Shown: positions 1 to 11,066 of the stretch, in pieces
Position numbering within the stretch: position 1 is the stretch's first letter
Layout of the letters: every line of letters starts with the position of its first letter
Source of the DNA: Acanthococcus lagerstroemiae
Taxonomy: Eukaryota > Arthropoda > Insecta > Hemiptera > Eriococcidae
NCBI GenBank assembly: GCA_031841125.1
Contig: CM063110.1
Location: 17,727,626-17,791,625, forward strand
DNA: 64,000 nt
Direction: 5' to 3'
Position numbers and translations under genes: made by a program
Notes under the pieces: model-generated
Told to the model about the DNA's origin: nothing
Database searches by the model: none
The model's input: only the letters and a program-made list of their open reading frames with translations

Positions 1-683
1 AACTTCAATTTGTAACAAATAAAAGATAATGAAACATAGCGACCATACTGACTCTTACAACGCTTACACTTATACGCTTAAATATATAATAAATTCACGG
101 GAGAGTGAGGAGACAGTTGAAACAGAAGCGTTACTGCTCGGCGTTTGGCAATCTTTGTACATGTATATTCGTATAGGCTAGATAGTCCAGGAATATTAGA
201 CCTAAAAATAGCATATTAAGGGGAAAATTGCTGCAGAGTTCAAACTTGGCATGATTCTCAAGGAGAACACCCTAATAAACATAGTAAAAACCCCCGCCCT
301 GTAGGAGTGAGCTTGACCCCCTAGCGCTAAAAAATTGTACAAAAAAAAACAGTTTCATGACAGTATCTCATCAAATATTGATTTATATGCGAAAATACTT
401 CTTACCTAAATTAAAGAGCATTAAATTCTCTACAATAAAGGTCTCTTTTACTTTCGTCCTAGGATCAAGACTGGCCGAGATAATCGACCCAGAAATATCC
501 CAAAGGCTCCGCCTGTAGTGTTAATTACCAACACAAAAACACACTAGCATGTTCAACGCGACGAAACTTGTGCGTTTGGTTGCGATCTGGAAGCGGTTTG
601 AGTCAGGCTTGGCTCGGCTTGGCGACACACAAATGTCAAAGTGAAACATCAGAATGCCCCCCTTTCCTTCCAATGATAATAAA
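1..683. other. Intergenic or intronic sequence, nothing recognised
   Basis: AT-rich sequence with stops in all frames. I see no gene, paired terminal repeats or tandem repeat. Confidence 0.5.
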
Positions 684-889
684 TTTTATTATAGTCATTA
701 CCAGCTCGAGAAACTTGTTCGAAATACTATAATTATCCATTTGCTATATGTATATTTGCTAACGATTGTTCTTTTTTTCTTTTGTTACAGGTGAGTGATA
801 TTTCTGATTTTTGAATGGTGAAAAGTAAAGCCGTGAGTAAATATTTTAATTTTATGACTCACTGTACTCAGTAATGTGTACAAAACCGT
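684..889 (+). repeat. Dispersed repeat with acceptor/donor junction, copy 1
   Basis: About 200 bp that aligns by eye at roughly 80-85% to a second copy at 38154-38351. Shared blocks include AAACTTGTTCGAAATACT, a T-rich run ending TTTTGTTACAG, GTGAGTGAT immediately after it, and TACTCAGTAATGTGTACAAAA near the end. No terminal inverted repeats are obvious, so the element class is unknown. It could be a piece of a longer transposon or a duplicated intron/exon border from a host gene. Confidence 0.7.
755..796 (+). promoter_or_regulatory. Branch site, polypyrimidine tract and AG|GTGAGT junction
   Basis: Read 5' to 3': a branch-site-like GCTAAC, about 17 mostly T bases, TTACAG (acceptor, ending at 790), then GTGAGT (strong donor) with no bases between. 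This matches the consensus layout of zero-length recursive splice sites known from long arthropod introns. The same layout is kept in the copy at 38 kb. It is also what any acceptor in front of an exon starting GTGAGT would look like. Use in splicing is inference. Confidence 0.45.
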
Positions 890-1554
890 AAATGTTATGT
901 TGCCCCTAAACGTAGTAAGAAGAGAACATGATGGAAGTTTGGTCGGCACTGCAGAAATTGCTTAGCTGTGAACTTAATACCTAGTCCAGGTATGATTCGA
1001 TAATAATCTAACAGGCGTGTTATCAAGAAAAATGAAATTGAAACCCAATCTCTCGGTCATAGCTTTAAGCTCGATGACTGGGACCGTATGAATTTGTGAG
1101 ACTGATAAGCCTGATCAAATTCAGGGGAAATGATATCGCAGTGTTGAAAAATGAGCAATCATTTAGTGCCCACTGCCCCACTATTGTTCCTTTGATGTGT
1201 GTGGATGGTTCTTGTGGCGTGCAGTTAGTCATACCTGTGTACAATTCAATGACACGAAGGCATAAAAAACCGTTTGCGAATTGTAACTAACAATGGCTTG
1301 GTACTGATTACTGGAATGCCTAATTACCTACCTTGGTTTTCGAAGGTTCTAACTTCATTGAAAACCTGAGATTTTGAATTAAGTTATTTCCTATTGATTC
1401 TGGTTGTGGAAAAGGGATCTAAAACTGTCAAACCTTGATGTCGTTTTTCGTGGAAATTTTCTAGGTTTGAAATACATTTCCGATTTCCAGACTTGGAATT
1501 CTGATGCATTATGGTATATGGTTGCTTTTTGTCGTACTGGGCTTGGGAGTTCAG
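890..1554. other. No feature recognised
   Basis: Contains one unrecognised 64-codon frame (1096-1290) with no family resemblance. No terminal or tandem repeats noticed. Confidence 0.4.
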
Positions 1555-2024
1555 TGTAGGGTTGCCACTTTCTGGATGACCTGGAAAAGTCATGGAATTT
1601 GGGTGGTGAGGGAAATTCATGGAATTTTCATCCGAATTATGGAATCTTGATTCTCTGAATGACAGCCTAGGCATATGGCTTATATTATATCAAAATTTAT
1701 CTTTAGTGAATAATCACGCTTAAAAAAGGAAAAAGTTTCAACCTGTATTCATATTTAATTAAGAGTATGGCTATATGTCCATCATTCGAATTGTTTTTGT
1801 GTGTAAATTGTGCTGATAGCTGTCTGCGAAACACTGCGCCACACAGACGTAATGCAGTAGTTTTTTCTTGATGGCGTCATGATGAAAATCAAGAGGGAAA
1901 AAAGTCTTGCCTGAGTCCAAAACTCCTTCCCCGCTTGAAAGAACAAGTCATGGAAAAATAGAAAAATAGACCTAGAAAGCCTGGAAAAGTCATGGAAATT
2001 ATTCTTGAAAAATGTGGCAACTCT
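1555..2024. mobile_element. Non-autonomous TIR element, AGGGTTGCCAC ends
   Basis: The left end AGGGTTGCCACTTTC pairs as an inverted repeat with the right end AAAATGTGGCAACTCT. Just inside both ends lie copies of CCTGGAAAAGTCATGGAA, a motif shared with other elements here (37 and 58 kb). The two short frames inside have no recognisable product. No transposase is present. The target duplication is obscured because the right flank is microsatellite. Confidence 0.6.
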
Positions 2025-2068
2025 ATTACTACTACTGCTACTACTGCAACAATTACTACTACTGTTGC
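2024..2068. repeat. (TTA/CTA)n microsatellite
   Basis: Imperfect ACTACTACTGC / ATTACT trinucleotide repeat directly upstream of the MITE at 2069. It gives rise to artificial leucine-rich frames. Confidence 0.85.
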
Positions 2069-2225
2069 TAGGGTACCAGATCACGTATGGGTATAATCAA
2101 CCGCCATCTTGGTACCAAAAAGAAGTAAACAGTAAAACAACAGGCCGCTCGCACTCGCTTGGTTTTTTTTTTTTTTGCTACCAAGATGGCGTCTGATTGT
2201 ACCGGCATGTGATCTAGTACCCTTA
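2069..2225. mobile_element. MITE with GGGTACTAGATC ends, copy 1
   Basis: Ends are GGGTACCAGATCAC and GTGATCTAGTACCC. Imperfect inverted arms of about 45 bp continue inward through CCGCCATCTTGGTA and TACCAAGATGGCG. TA dinucleotides lie outside the left end and one base beyond the right end, as expected for a TA-targeting (Tc1/mariner-like) MITE. The centre has AAGAAGTAAACAGTAAA and CAGGCCGCTCGC. Both flanks are TTA/CTA microsatellite. A second copy is at 4513. Confidence 0.8.
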
Positions 2226-2292
2226 TTACTACTATTATTACTATTATTGTTGCTACTACTATTAGTATTACATATTACTATTACTATTAAAT
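2226..2292. repeat. (ATT/ACT)n microsatellite
   Basis: Trinucleotide run continuing the microsatellite interrupted by the MITE. It may be the 3' tail of an older LINE. Confidence 0.85.
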
Positions 2293-2299
2293 CTGCTGA

Positions 2300-4015
2300 A
2301 CTGCAAGGTTGTTGGTAAGGCAGAATGAGGCTGCCAGTATTAAATCATTCTGGTTTCACCCGGCATCAATGGCCGAAGTGCGCACTATAATAAGAGAGCT
2401 GCCGTCCAAGCTAAGTGTGGGGATTGATGGAATTTCTAACAGAGTCGTAAAGATGAGTGAAGGCTACACAGCTGGGATCACAGCAGATGCGTTTAACAAC
2501 ACTGTCCTCAAAGGTCAATTCCCAGAAGTCTTCAAGACCGCAAAAGTTGTACCAGTTTACAAATCGGGTAGCAAACAGCTGCCTGTGAACTATAGACCCA
2601 TCGCAATACTATCCCCCCTATCAAAGGTGTTCGAGAAACTTATGTGCACAAGGCTGACTCGATATCTGAAGGTGACAAACTTTCTGTCTAACAATCAATG
2701 TGGGTTTGTTGAAGGGCGGGGCTACAGAAGCGATGGTGGGCCACCTCAGGTATGTTAATGAAGGGATGGTTTGGAACTTGTACACAATTGGGATTTTATG
2801 TAGATATAAGAAAAGCGTTTGACACAATTGATCACAAAAATTTATTGCAAAAGATGGAGGGATTTTGCCCTGGCATGGTTTAAAAGCTACCTAGAGGAAC
2901 GAGAAACCGTTGGTTGTTGGAATTGCAGGTGAACTAAGCTAACTCCTGAGGGTCCTGAGGGGGTCCCCCAAGGTAGCTGTCTAGGACCCCTACTATTCAC
3001 AATTTACATCAATGGGCTATGCAACCTAGACCTACATGGTAAGATTGTGCGTTGCCGACGATGTCGCACTTGTGTACCGAGAGATGAAACAAGGTGACAT
3101 AATTAAGCAAATTAGCCAGGACTTAGAAAGGGTGGCAGCTTGATATTGTGAGAATGGGCAGGACGTCAATTTTGCTAAGTCAAAATATGTAGTTTATAGT
3201 CACAAAAGGGACAACTATAGATTTAAAAAAGGAATAGCGATAATAGATCAAAGCGGCAATAGAAATATATTGGAAAGAATGAAGGAAATAAAATGTCTGG
3301 GGATAATATTTGATGAAAAATTCACTTGGGGGGCCCAGCTTACAAAAATGCAAAAGAAACTAAGGCAGCAGAATTATCTTTTGTATCACGCAGGAAAGTA
3401 CTTTGACAGGCCACACCTCATAAAAATTTACAAAGCCCTGTACAAATCGGTCCTTAGGTACGGGATAATACTGTGGGGAAATGCTGCTGATGTCCATATC
3501 AAACCAATTAAAGTACTGCAGCGGAAGATTTTAGAAATATATGTGGATGGGACTCAAGAGAAGATGGCCGGACACAGAAACTAAATTTAAAAAGCTCGGT
3601 ATACTAACAATTCCCCAGCTCTGTGCGCTAGTTGGCACCACCTTTATGTTAAAAAATGTAGAAACCTTTGACCACTGAGTAAACTCAAGCAGGGCTAGAG
3701 AACGAGCCGAAGATAATACTCCCTGGCTACCTGAAGGAAAGCAGCAGGAGTCAGCTAGAGTATGAACTTGCCAAGCAGTATAATTCAATACCGAGGGTAT
3801 TGCGGGATATGGCTATTGGGATAGAGAGCCTGGGGGCCAGGGATAGGGAGAAAAAAATTTTTAAAAAAAGAAGCGAGAAGTTGGTGTCTATGTGTCTATC
3901 TATGGTCGCTGACATAACGAGAGAGCAGGAAGGGAGGGTTCCTTCTGAGGGATTCCTGGTGTTCTGGAATCCACCTCCCCATTTCTTGATCGGCTGGTCG
4001 CTAGGTGTTACCTGA
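2300..4015 (+). pseudogene. CR1-like LINE reverse transcriptase remnant
   Basis: Decayed pol segment of a non-LTR retrotransposon. An open stretch to 2758 gives finger/palm sequence with NYRPIAILSPLSKVFEKL and NQCGFVEG. After a frame break, motif A (VDIRKAFDTIDH) lies near 2800-2835 and motif B (GVPQGSCLGPLLF) near 2959-2997. The catalytic box near 3048 reads CVADD where YADD is usual. A 104-residue frame at 3270-3584 holds the thumb region (KCLGIIFDEKFTW). A further fragment (NSIPRVLRDMAIGIESLGARDREK) covers the C-terminal tail of CR1-type elements to about 3940. At least three frame changes and several stops show it is dead. The endonuclease half is missing. The clade call (CR1 or a relative) rests on motif style only. 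Confidence 0.85.
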
Positions 4016-4480
4016 GCGCGGTCTGCTGGTGTTTAAATTATTGTATAACCATTACTGTTGCGAGTTGTTATTCTCTTGCTAGTACAGGAGCATATCACTC
4101 TATTATTATTATCATTAGTCCGACATTAGTGTGATTACTCTTAAACTCATTATTACCTCTTCAGATAGCTGTAAAGCACGGTTAGTATTCCTACTGCTTT
4201 TTGATGGTACCTGATTTAATATCTGTTGTTATTATTGTTAGTTCACTGTTTATTTATTTTTGCTGATTGTTTGCGTCTAGTCATGTCAATCACTGTAGTC
4301 CCAGTTAGGTAAGCTGTTATTAGTTGACGGAACCACACTGTGTAGCAAATTTATGGTTCACTGTAACCACTGTACTGTAGCAGTCAATAGTACTGACCTC
4401 TATTTGGGCCTCGCTCGGCCATTGAGGGGTCAGCTTGCTGATTTGTAATGTGCTATGTATTCTGGAAATAAATTATTATT
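4016..4480 (+). mobile_element. 3' untranslated tail of the CR1-like LINE
   Basis: Non-coding sequence following the pol remnant, ending GGAAATAAATTATTATTACT. A trinucleotide 3' tail like this is common in several non-LTR clades. The boundary is inferred from the start of the TTA repeat. Confidence 0.55.
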
Positions 4481-4512
4481 ACTATTACTATTACTGTTGC
4501 TACTACTATTAC
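4466..4512. repeat. (TTA/CTA)n tail / microsatellite
   Basis: ATTATTACTATTACTATTACTG run at the LINE 3' end and directly left of MITE copy 2. It resumes after that MITE (about 4679-4745). Confidence 0.85.
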
Positions 4513-4679
4513 TAGGGTACTAGATTACATGTGGGCATCATCGGCCGCCATCTTGGTAGCACAAAGAAGTAAACAGTAAACAGGCCGCTCGCGCTCGTTT
4601 GGTTTACTGTTTACTTTACTTTTTTTTTTTTGCTACCAAAATGGCGTCTGATTGTACCCACATGTGATCTAGTACCCTA
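4513..4679. mobile_element. MITE with GGGTACTAGATC ends, copy 2
   Basis: Ends GGGTACTAGATTACATG and CATGTGATCTAGTACCC are flanked on both sides by TA. Inner arms CCGCCATCTTGGTAGCA and TGCTACCAAAATGGCG match copy 1, as does the centre with GTAAACAGTAAACAGGCCGC. It sits inside TTA/CTA microsatellite exactly as copy 1 does. No coding capacity. Confidence 0.85.
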
Positions 4680-4745
4680 CTATTACTGCTGTTATTACTA
4701 CTTATTACCATTACTATATACTACTACTACTTACACTACTTCAAC
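4680..4745. repeat. (ACT/ATT)n microsatellite
   Basis: Continuation of the trinucleotide run to the right of MITE copy 2. It produces a tyrosine/threonine-rich artificial frame. Confidence 0.8.
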
Positions 4746-4912
4746 TTACTGCATCTTTGTACTGTTCGGTTCTGTAAAGAGTATCTGGCTCAGTGGCTCA
4801 ACTCGAGTTGATCGTAACATGGGCACCCCGTGAAGGCTATGCGTGAAAGTAGAGAAACTCAATAGGTCCCTGATGATCTTGTTTTACGCGTCATATTTCC
4901 TCTAAATGTCCA

Positions 4913-5071
4913 CAGGATTTTGGATGAGAACCTCGCATACTTAAGACTATCTATTACCAGTTCTTCTGTCTATACTTCTGAGCGGCGTCTTCAGGGGTTT
5001 TGGATGAAAATCGCGCATATTGAAGACTGTCAAGTACTAGTTCTTCTATCTATACTTTCTAGCGGCTTGAT
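4913..5071. repeat. Two-copy tandem duplication, 79-bp unit
   Basis: CAGGATTTTGGATGAGAACC and CAGGGGTTTTGGATGAAAATC begin two diverged adjacent units. Each runs through a GTTCTTCT.TCTATACTT block to an AGCGGC end. No function suggested. Confidence 0.75.
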
Positions 5072-5239
5072 ACGTGGCAACCATTGCCAAATAACTCGAA
5101 GCAGGCTTGTTGGTGTCCATCATTGCCCGGAAACGTGCGAAATATTTCGGCACTATGTGACTGGAAAGTGCATTGTATATTCTATGACACTGTCCGTGTT
5201 CACTGCGACCAAGCCAGTTCGATGAATACATCAACCGCA

Positions 5240-6540
5240 ATTCTCCTTTTATAGCCAGTCAATGTTTCGAATCCGATCAGATACTAAACTGTTGAAAGTT
5301 TGTGGTCGCTCACGCCTCACGCGCGTGCTCTGTGTCACGTGACGCGTTACTGCTGAACGATTCTTAATATCTCGATCGCTAGTCAGTGATACGACCTGAT
5401 GCGACGAATCCCCCCACGAACTGTTTCATTGAAAACACCCCATACTTGTACTTCTTCACAGGTCATCAAGATCACGGCCTTATGACATGGAACAAATTTC
5501 CTCGCATTATGTATTCATGTGTCTTTTTCTTTTTTTCTTCTTTTTTTCTGCATATATCTCTCGAACTAATTTATTCGTCTATTTTTTTCTTTGCACGCGC
5601 TCGTGAACACAAGCAGGGCGGTATCTTACCTCGTTTCTTCTCCTTTTTTTTTTTTTTGCCCATTCTTTTCTACAAATTGCACAGCAGATGCCAGCATGTC
5701 TTGGAAACCAGTATCTGGCAGTGCGTTCATAAGAGTCCGCTCTCAAATAAATATATACAAAGTTGGTGTATGGTATGTATGTACCAGGTATCATCATTCT
5801 ATGGACTCTTTGCTCTTGGTCGACGTGCTGTGCACGAGGATACTCGTTTCTTGGTATCCTATTTATATATTTATGCTTCTTCTTTCGTTCTTTCTACGTT
5901 GGATGGTTCGTTTTTTTTTTGCCATCGCTTCGCATCGTATCGCATGGTGCTGCGAGAGCATAGTCGTTGTAAATTATATTTGGCCGACGGATCAATGTCA
6001 CTAGCAGATATAAGTTCAAGGTTTAAAGGTTGCTGCCAAAATGATAATCGAGTACTGCCTCCGATTGATCCATTTGTAGTACGAGTATGTACGTTTTTTG
6101 TTGTTTTTTTTGCGAACTGGCGCAGGTCGCCGGCATTCGAAGTTCCTTACTCTAATTAGCCTTGCTTTTAATTGTGTTCACTATCTGTATGTAATGAATC
6201 CTAACTAATGGTTCGTTTAGATGGGTGATCATTTTAAGTGGCGCGAATGATCGGCTAGGTACGTTGTAGGAATTGTGTAGGTGAAAAGTCTATATGTGTA
6301 CGTTGAACGTGTACTTGAAGATTACAATGCTATCCTCGCAAACAAAATTCTATGTCCGATGTAGCAGCGTAGCTAGATTTCGGAAAAGAGATGCCTGGTG
6401 AATGAGGGAGGTGGGTATCTACAATGTTTAAGAATTGTGGTAGAATTGATTTACTCGTGTATAACTTCGTGAAGACTGAGTTGAGTGAGATGGGGGCTAC
6501 GTTATGAATAACGTTTTTGTTGCTAGCCACCAGTGGCTTC
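5240..6540. other. T-rich stretch, no supported gene
   Basis: Long T and TTC runs create overlapping frames in several phases, the longest 257 codons (5386-6159). They are rich in Phe, Ser and Arg, have no recognisable domain, and several phases are open at once, so composition explains them better than coding. A single-exon gene cannot be fully excluded. Confidence 0.45.
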
Positions 6541-6779
6541 GGCTCTGCAAAGCTCTCGAGCCATCATCATCAGTTGTCACAAAATTGATTTAAAATTACC
6601 CGGAAACTACTTCCTTTTCTCTGGTGGCAGTATGGCGGTTGGCAGAGATGAAAATTCTATTTCTACTGAACCTAACCTGGAAAATTGTGTTTTCCGTATT
6701 CCATCAATGTACACAAACTGTATCCTCAAATGTATGAAATCAATATACTGCCTGTTGGATTGTCAAATTACTCTTCTAA

Positions 6780-6917
6780 GGCCCACTTTCTCAATCTCTA
6801 GTTAGCGCTTGTCTAGCGGTTAAAGTACCGGATAACTATTCGGTAGATGGAGTACTGAGTAAGAGTAACTAAAGGTTAGCTAACTAGAGGTTTGATTAGA
6901 GATTGAGAAAGTGGGCC
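6780..6917. mobile_element. MITE with GGCCCACTTTCTC ends
   Basis: A perfect 21-bp inverted repeat (GGCCCACTTTCTCAATCTCTA at left, its complement at right) encloses about 96 bp. GTTAG and TAGCTAAC extend the pairing imperfectly. No coding capacity. I cannot define the target duplication, so the superfamily is not assigned. Confidence 0.85.
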
Positions 6918-7567
6918 TGACTTGAAAATGGTTATGGGAAAAGGCAAATACTCGGCCCTATTCGGACCGGCCAAACAACAATAACGAATTGAACCTGCAA
7001 CAACAACAATGCAATGCTATTTTTATGCGAAAAAGAAAATCACTCGGATTTCGATAAAAATGAGCTCTTCTGAACGGAAATGTTATTTGCTACAAGGCAT
7101 GTTCTTTTCAATTTTTCGTTAACCGTGTTCATTCTCGAGATATTTTGAAAAACGTTAAGATTGCCATCAACTGTTGCACTGAACACCCCCTTTTCGCCTC
7201 CTTTTCCTTATCAGTTTTCCTTCAATCGATGCTAGCGAACCTACAATTTGCCCTGTCCGAATTTCGAAACAGCGATTGCAAAGAAGGAACTTCGCCTGTT
7301 GTATTGAGTAACAGTATTGTTGTCGGTATTTCTGTGGCAGAAAGTTGCCTGCCTGTCAGTTCAGTCACCTGTAATTTTCGGCTTCGTCTCTTGAGCCCAG
7401 TTCTATGTGTGAAGTCCCTGAAAAGTAGCTGCTTCTCGGACTCCAGCTTTCCCTCTCTCACCACCACTATTTATTCATCTATCTACTATAATTTGTGCTT
7501 CGTCTCCAGGCTCTAGCTTCATGTATAAAAATTCTAAAAAGTAGTTTTTTAAAATTTATGTATCCCT

Positions 7568-7665
7568 TCAGGGTGTCTACAGGTGCTGAAAAGTCCTGAA
7601 TTTTGAAAGTAGGCCCTGAAAGTCTTCAAAAGTGCTGAAATTACAAAAAAGTAATTAAAAAGTCC
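7568..7665 (+). mobile_element. CAGGGTGTCTAC-end element fragment
   Basis: Starts CAGGGTGTCTACAGG and continues with repeated AAGTCCTGAA / AGTGCTGAAA words, the same architecture as elements at 13.8, 46.9 and 57.7 kb. I found no matching right terminus. Confidence 0.55.
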
Positions 7666-7699
7666 TTCATTTTTATTTGGATACCAGAACCGGTCAGTT

Positions 7700-8523
7700 C
7701 GTGTATTCGAATCCACAAATCCACTCCATTTATTTAAATCCGATTTGAATCACAGCAAATATGAATCATTCTCGAATCATATTCGAATAAAAAAAAAATA
7801 GTTATTTGGGATTCTGATTAGAATTTAATTTTAGTGGATTTATTTTTAACCTTGGTTTCTGAAAAAGGATGCTTTGTATGAAAGAAAAACTGTGTAATCA
7901 TTAAGGTAAAAAAAAAAACGAGAAAACATTTTTTCCAGTCCAGTTTAGTGCAGTCAAATATCCACAGAAAAATATCTCAAACTAATCAGAAGTTGAGTAA
8001 ACCCACAAAACGGAAAAAAACAAAAACAAAAACAAAAAAAAAACACGAAAATCCAGATTGTTCCCAAAATTTTTGGACATTATTCAGAAATTCGGACACC
8101 TGGCAGCACTGATACGAGTTCGTTGATGTGCGGGTGAAAGAGTCTGTGCGTATTCACAGTACACAGGCGCGCTTTAGCGTAGGAACTTCTTTCTAAGCCA
8201 ACTATTCCTTCAACGTGGTCCTAATCATTTTGAGCCCCCTGTATCTCCTCCCTTAGGAAGTATACTGTCGATTCAACCTCATAAATATAAATGATTTCTA
8301 TGGGGAAAAAAGTAATAATGTAAAAAAAAAACAAAAAAACAAAAAAAAAACACGAATTATCAAGGTTTTGGTAGAATGACCCGTATGCTCAAAGATAGGC
8401 GGACTGACGTGCGGGAGGCTAGCCTAAACATCATTAAATTCAACACAAATGTACTGCAGTTTTGTATAATTTAGTTGCCCTGTACCAGACTTCGTCCTAT
8501 CGTTGTCCAAAAATAAAAGTTAA
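7700..8523. other. A-rich sequence, no gene
   Basis: Holds ATTCGAATC-type palindromic words near 7700-7800 and two A/C-rich runs (AAAACAAAAAC, about 8010-8050 and 8320-8352), each ending AAAACACGAA. The segment AAGGTTTTGGTAGAATGACC (about 8361) recurs near 13619, so part is a dispersed repeat. Confidence 0.5.
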
Positions 8524-8826
8524 ACTATCAGGAATCCTAGGAAAACTGACTGGGGAGGCATCAAAAATGATTTAGAAAGACTGACGAGATACAACTGGCA
8601 ACGGATTTAGAACGTGGAGGACCTGAAAGCACAAGCCAGCATACTGGATGGTGCACTGAGGGACGCCTACGAGAGGATGTGAGCCTTACGCAAAACCATT
8701 TGGTGGACAGCAGAGTTGGGGAAACGTAGGTAAGATACTCGAAGAAGGCTGAGGGCTGCACTGAAAAATAATACGCCAGTTTACTGGGAATTATATCAGG
8801 AGGCCTAAAAAGCACATAAATAACCA
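8524..8826 (+). pseudogene. R1-type LINE fragment between endonuclease and RT
   Basis: One frame starting near 8524 reads IRNPRKTDWGGIKNDLERL, then LKAQASILDGALRDAYERM, then TIWWTAELGKRR and VYWELYQEA. This is the linker after the apurinic-type endonuclease in R1/Jockey-group elements, where the usual pattern is NPRxTDW, a leucine-rich stretch, AYxxSCPLR and PWW..EL. Four in-frame stops (after QRI, ERM, KRR and QEA) make it a dead fragment. Neither the catalytic endonuclease nor RT is beside it. Confidence 0.75.
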
Positions 8827-8829
8827 TCC

Positions 8830-9940
8830 TTGCCGAGATACAATCAAATCATCAGTAAACTATGATGACGAGTATCTACACTACATGCAGATACATCTTA
8901 CATTGGTACATGGATACGTCTTACAGTTAACATGTTCTACGCATTCAGTTACATGTCCTTTCGATTTCAGAACCATTCTCGTCCTACTATTTAGAGACGT
9001 GTCTAGTTTCACGATTGATATCAATGAGCACATGGCTAGAAGGAAACTAGAAGAATGTCGGGTAGAGCAACGAGCGAGACGGGAGGGGGTGGGGCGTTAC
9101 AGTTTTCGCTCAAGTGTACCCATGGCTGTAAGACGTCAAACATTTTGAAACGTTGCAAATTAATCGGCTGCAGACTGCAGCCGCGCAGCAAAGATCAAGA
9201 TCACTGAATTGTGACCATGGAGAGCTAAATCATAATATTATACTGATGGCTTCACACAATACGCACAACTGAACTGGAATCGAGTTCCGTGTCGATCGGA
9301 AATAGGATGGGAGGGCTAGCCAATACACATATCCACGTCAAAAACTAAATTTGATTTCAAGATTATGATTTTCATTTATTCACTTCTCAATTTCGACCAT
9401 TTCTGGGCTGTGGTAGCAGTGTTCAGCGTGACTCCGTTATTTCATTATAAATTAAAATCTGTAAACAGTGCTCTTCATGCTCGAGCATTTCTCATCTCTG
9501 CGGTACATCCGCGGCTTCGGATGAATTTAGACGCGATTGAACGCAGTATCGTCGAGCCATCGTTATCGGGCAGCCGTGATCCGTGAGCACCGTATGATGA
9601 CGAGTTCACGGAATTACATTCTCGACACTTCGACTTCATTCTACTGGGAGGTAACTCGTCGTTTGAGTTCGGTGAAAGGCGAGGCGAGTAAATGTGTATA
9701 ATGGTTTCACAAGGCGGACGCGTCTACAGATGTCCGGTTAGGTGAGAGTTCGCGGTCGCGTATATGTATAACTGGTTCAGAAAATGGTGCATGGGAATTT
9801 CAAATTTTGATCATCGTCGATGTCCCCAATTTTCGGAATGCTATATCTGAAATCCTGACTTCTTTCAACGAACGAAATTCAGCCACTCAAAATCAGAATT
9901 ATGATCCTACCATCGTATGTACAATTTCGGTCAAATTTCT
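8830..9940. other. No feature recognised
   Basis: Short unrelated frames only (87 and 73 codons). Somewhat higher GC at 9480-9740. No repeats noticed. Confidence 0.4.
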
Positions 9941-10140
9941 GACAGTTTTGATGAAACACAATAGTTTACCACCACCAAAGCGGAGCGCGCTCGAACTTCG
10001 AAACCGGATCAGCAATGGCTTCACAGCATCGGATGGATGGTGGTACTGGAGGTGGGGGGGGGGGACTATTTTTGAATAGGTCGGCTGAGAAGGTACAGAA
10101 AGAGCCCATATTCTACAGCTTGGAGACTTCCCCCGAACTA
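9940..10140 (+). repeat. Partial leading copy of the 10-12.7 kb tandem unit
   Basis: GGATGGATGGTGGTACTGGAGG, a G run and GGGACTATTTTTGAA correspond to the distal part of the unit repeated at 11230-11290 and 12175-12225. Only that part is present. Confidence 0.55.
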
Positions 10141-11066
10141 GAGCAGGAACCAAGAGCCAACTGAAATCGGAATCGGAGTTCGGGGCTGCCTGAAAGTCTC
10201 GTCAGAGCTACAGTCAAGAGATGAAACTACTTTCTACGAGCTTCATATACGAATCTGAAGCTGAGAGACGAAGCTGAAAATATGGATGACGGTAGTAAAA
10301 GAAGAGGAAACTATTGTTAGACGACTAGGCAGACGAGGTGTAGAAAGAGTCGACCACCAAAGTCCAGAGCCCAGAACTACTACAGGGTGTCTGCTACAAC
10401 TGAAAAATAAGAAAACGTTACTTTCTCACAGGGCTCATGAGTAAAAGAACCTCAATCAGTTTTGAAATTTCAACTTTGCCGACAGACAGCGCTGTAGCGT
10501 GAATTTGCCGGCAGATGTTGCCTTGTACAAATGCACCATTATGTTGGAGCAACGCCTGTCTGTCCACTAAGTCGAACTTTCAGAAATGACTAAGATTGTT
10601 TTTCACATGAACCCTTCAATTTTTACAGGTCTTTTAACGGGGAGGAGGGAAATGATAGTGTCACCTCTAATTTGTAAAATTTACTTTTTCGTACTGCGAA
10701 ACCTCTTCCATAAACAAAATTCTACACACGGACCTAATCTTTTCGCGCTGTTGAGGGGGGGGGGGGCACACAAATATCATCTTCCATAGCTGCTTTTTGA
10801 GATTGCCAACTTTTATACCTTCCAATGTATTCCTAACTCATTTCTTTACGCTCACAGAACAGTTTAATCCAAATTAAAAATAGAGTTATGAAGTCAGTAA
10901 GCTTACAATCCGAATTTCAACTTTCAACAAATCAAAAACCCACAACTTTAACTGAAAAAAGGCATGACTTTTACAAAGCTGCGTGAAATTCTACAAAAAA
11001 ACATTACTTTTCCATGACTTCAATGACCAATTGGCATCCTGTACTAGTTCCCCCGCCCCCAAATCG
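10141..11066 (+). repeat. Tandem unit copy 1
   Basis: Begins GAGCAGGAACCAAGAGCC, passes ACGAAGCTGAAAAT (about 10270) and CAGAACTACTACAGGGTGTC (about 10370). It ends with ATTACTTTTCCATGACTTC and a spacer before the next GAGCAGGA. Includes a CAGGGTGTCTGCTACAACTG start at 10383 that may be an element nested in the ancestral unit. Poly-G run at about 10755. Confidence 0.75.

Noticed and set aside
2005..2196. Leucine-rich 63-codon frame resembling a signal peptide
   Set aside because: It translates the TTA/CTA microsatellite and the start of a MITE.
5386..6159. 257-codon plus-strand open frame
   Set aside because: Driven by T and TTC runs, rich in Phe and Ser, overlapped by other open frames in two phases, and no recognisable domain.
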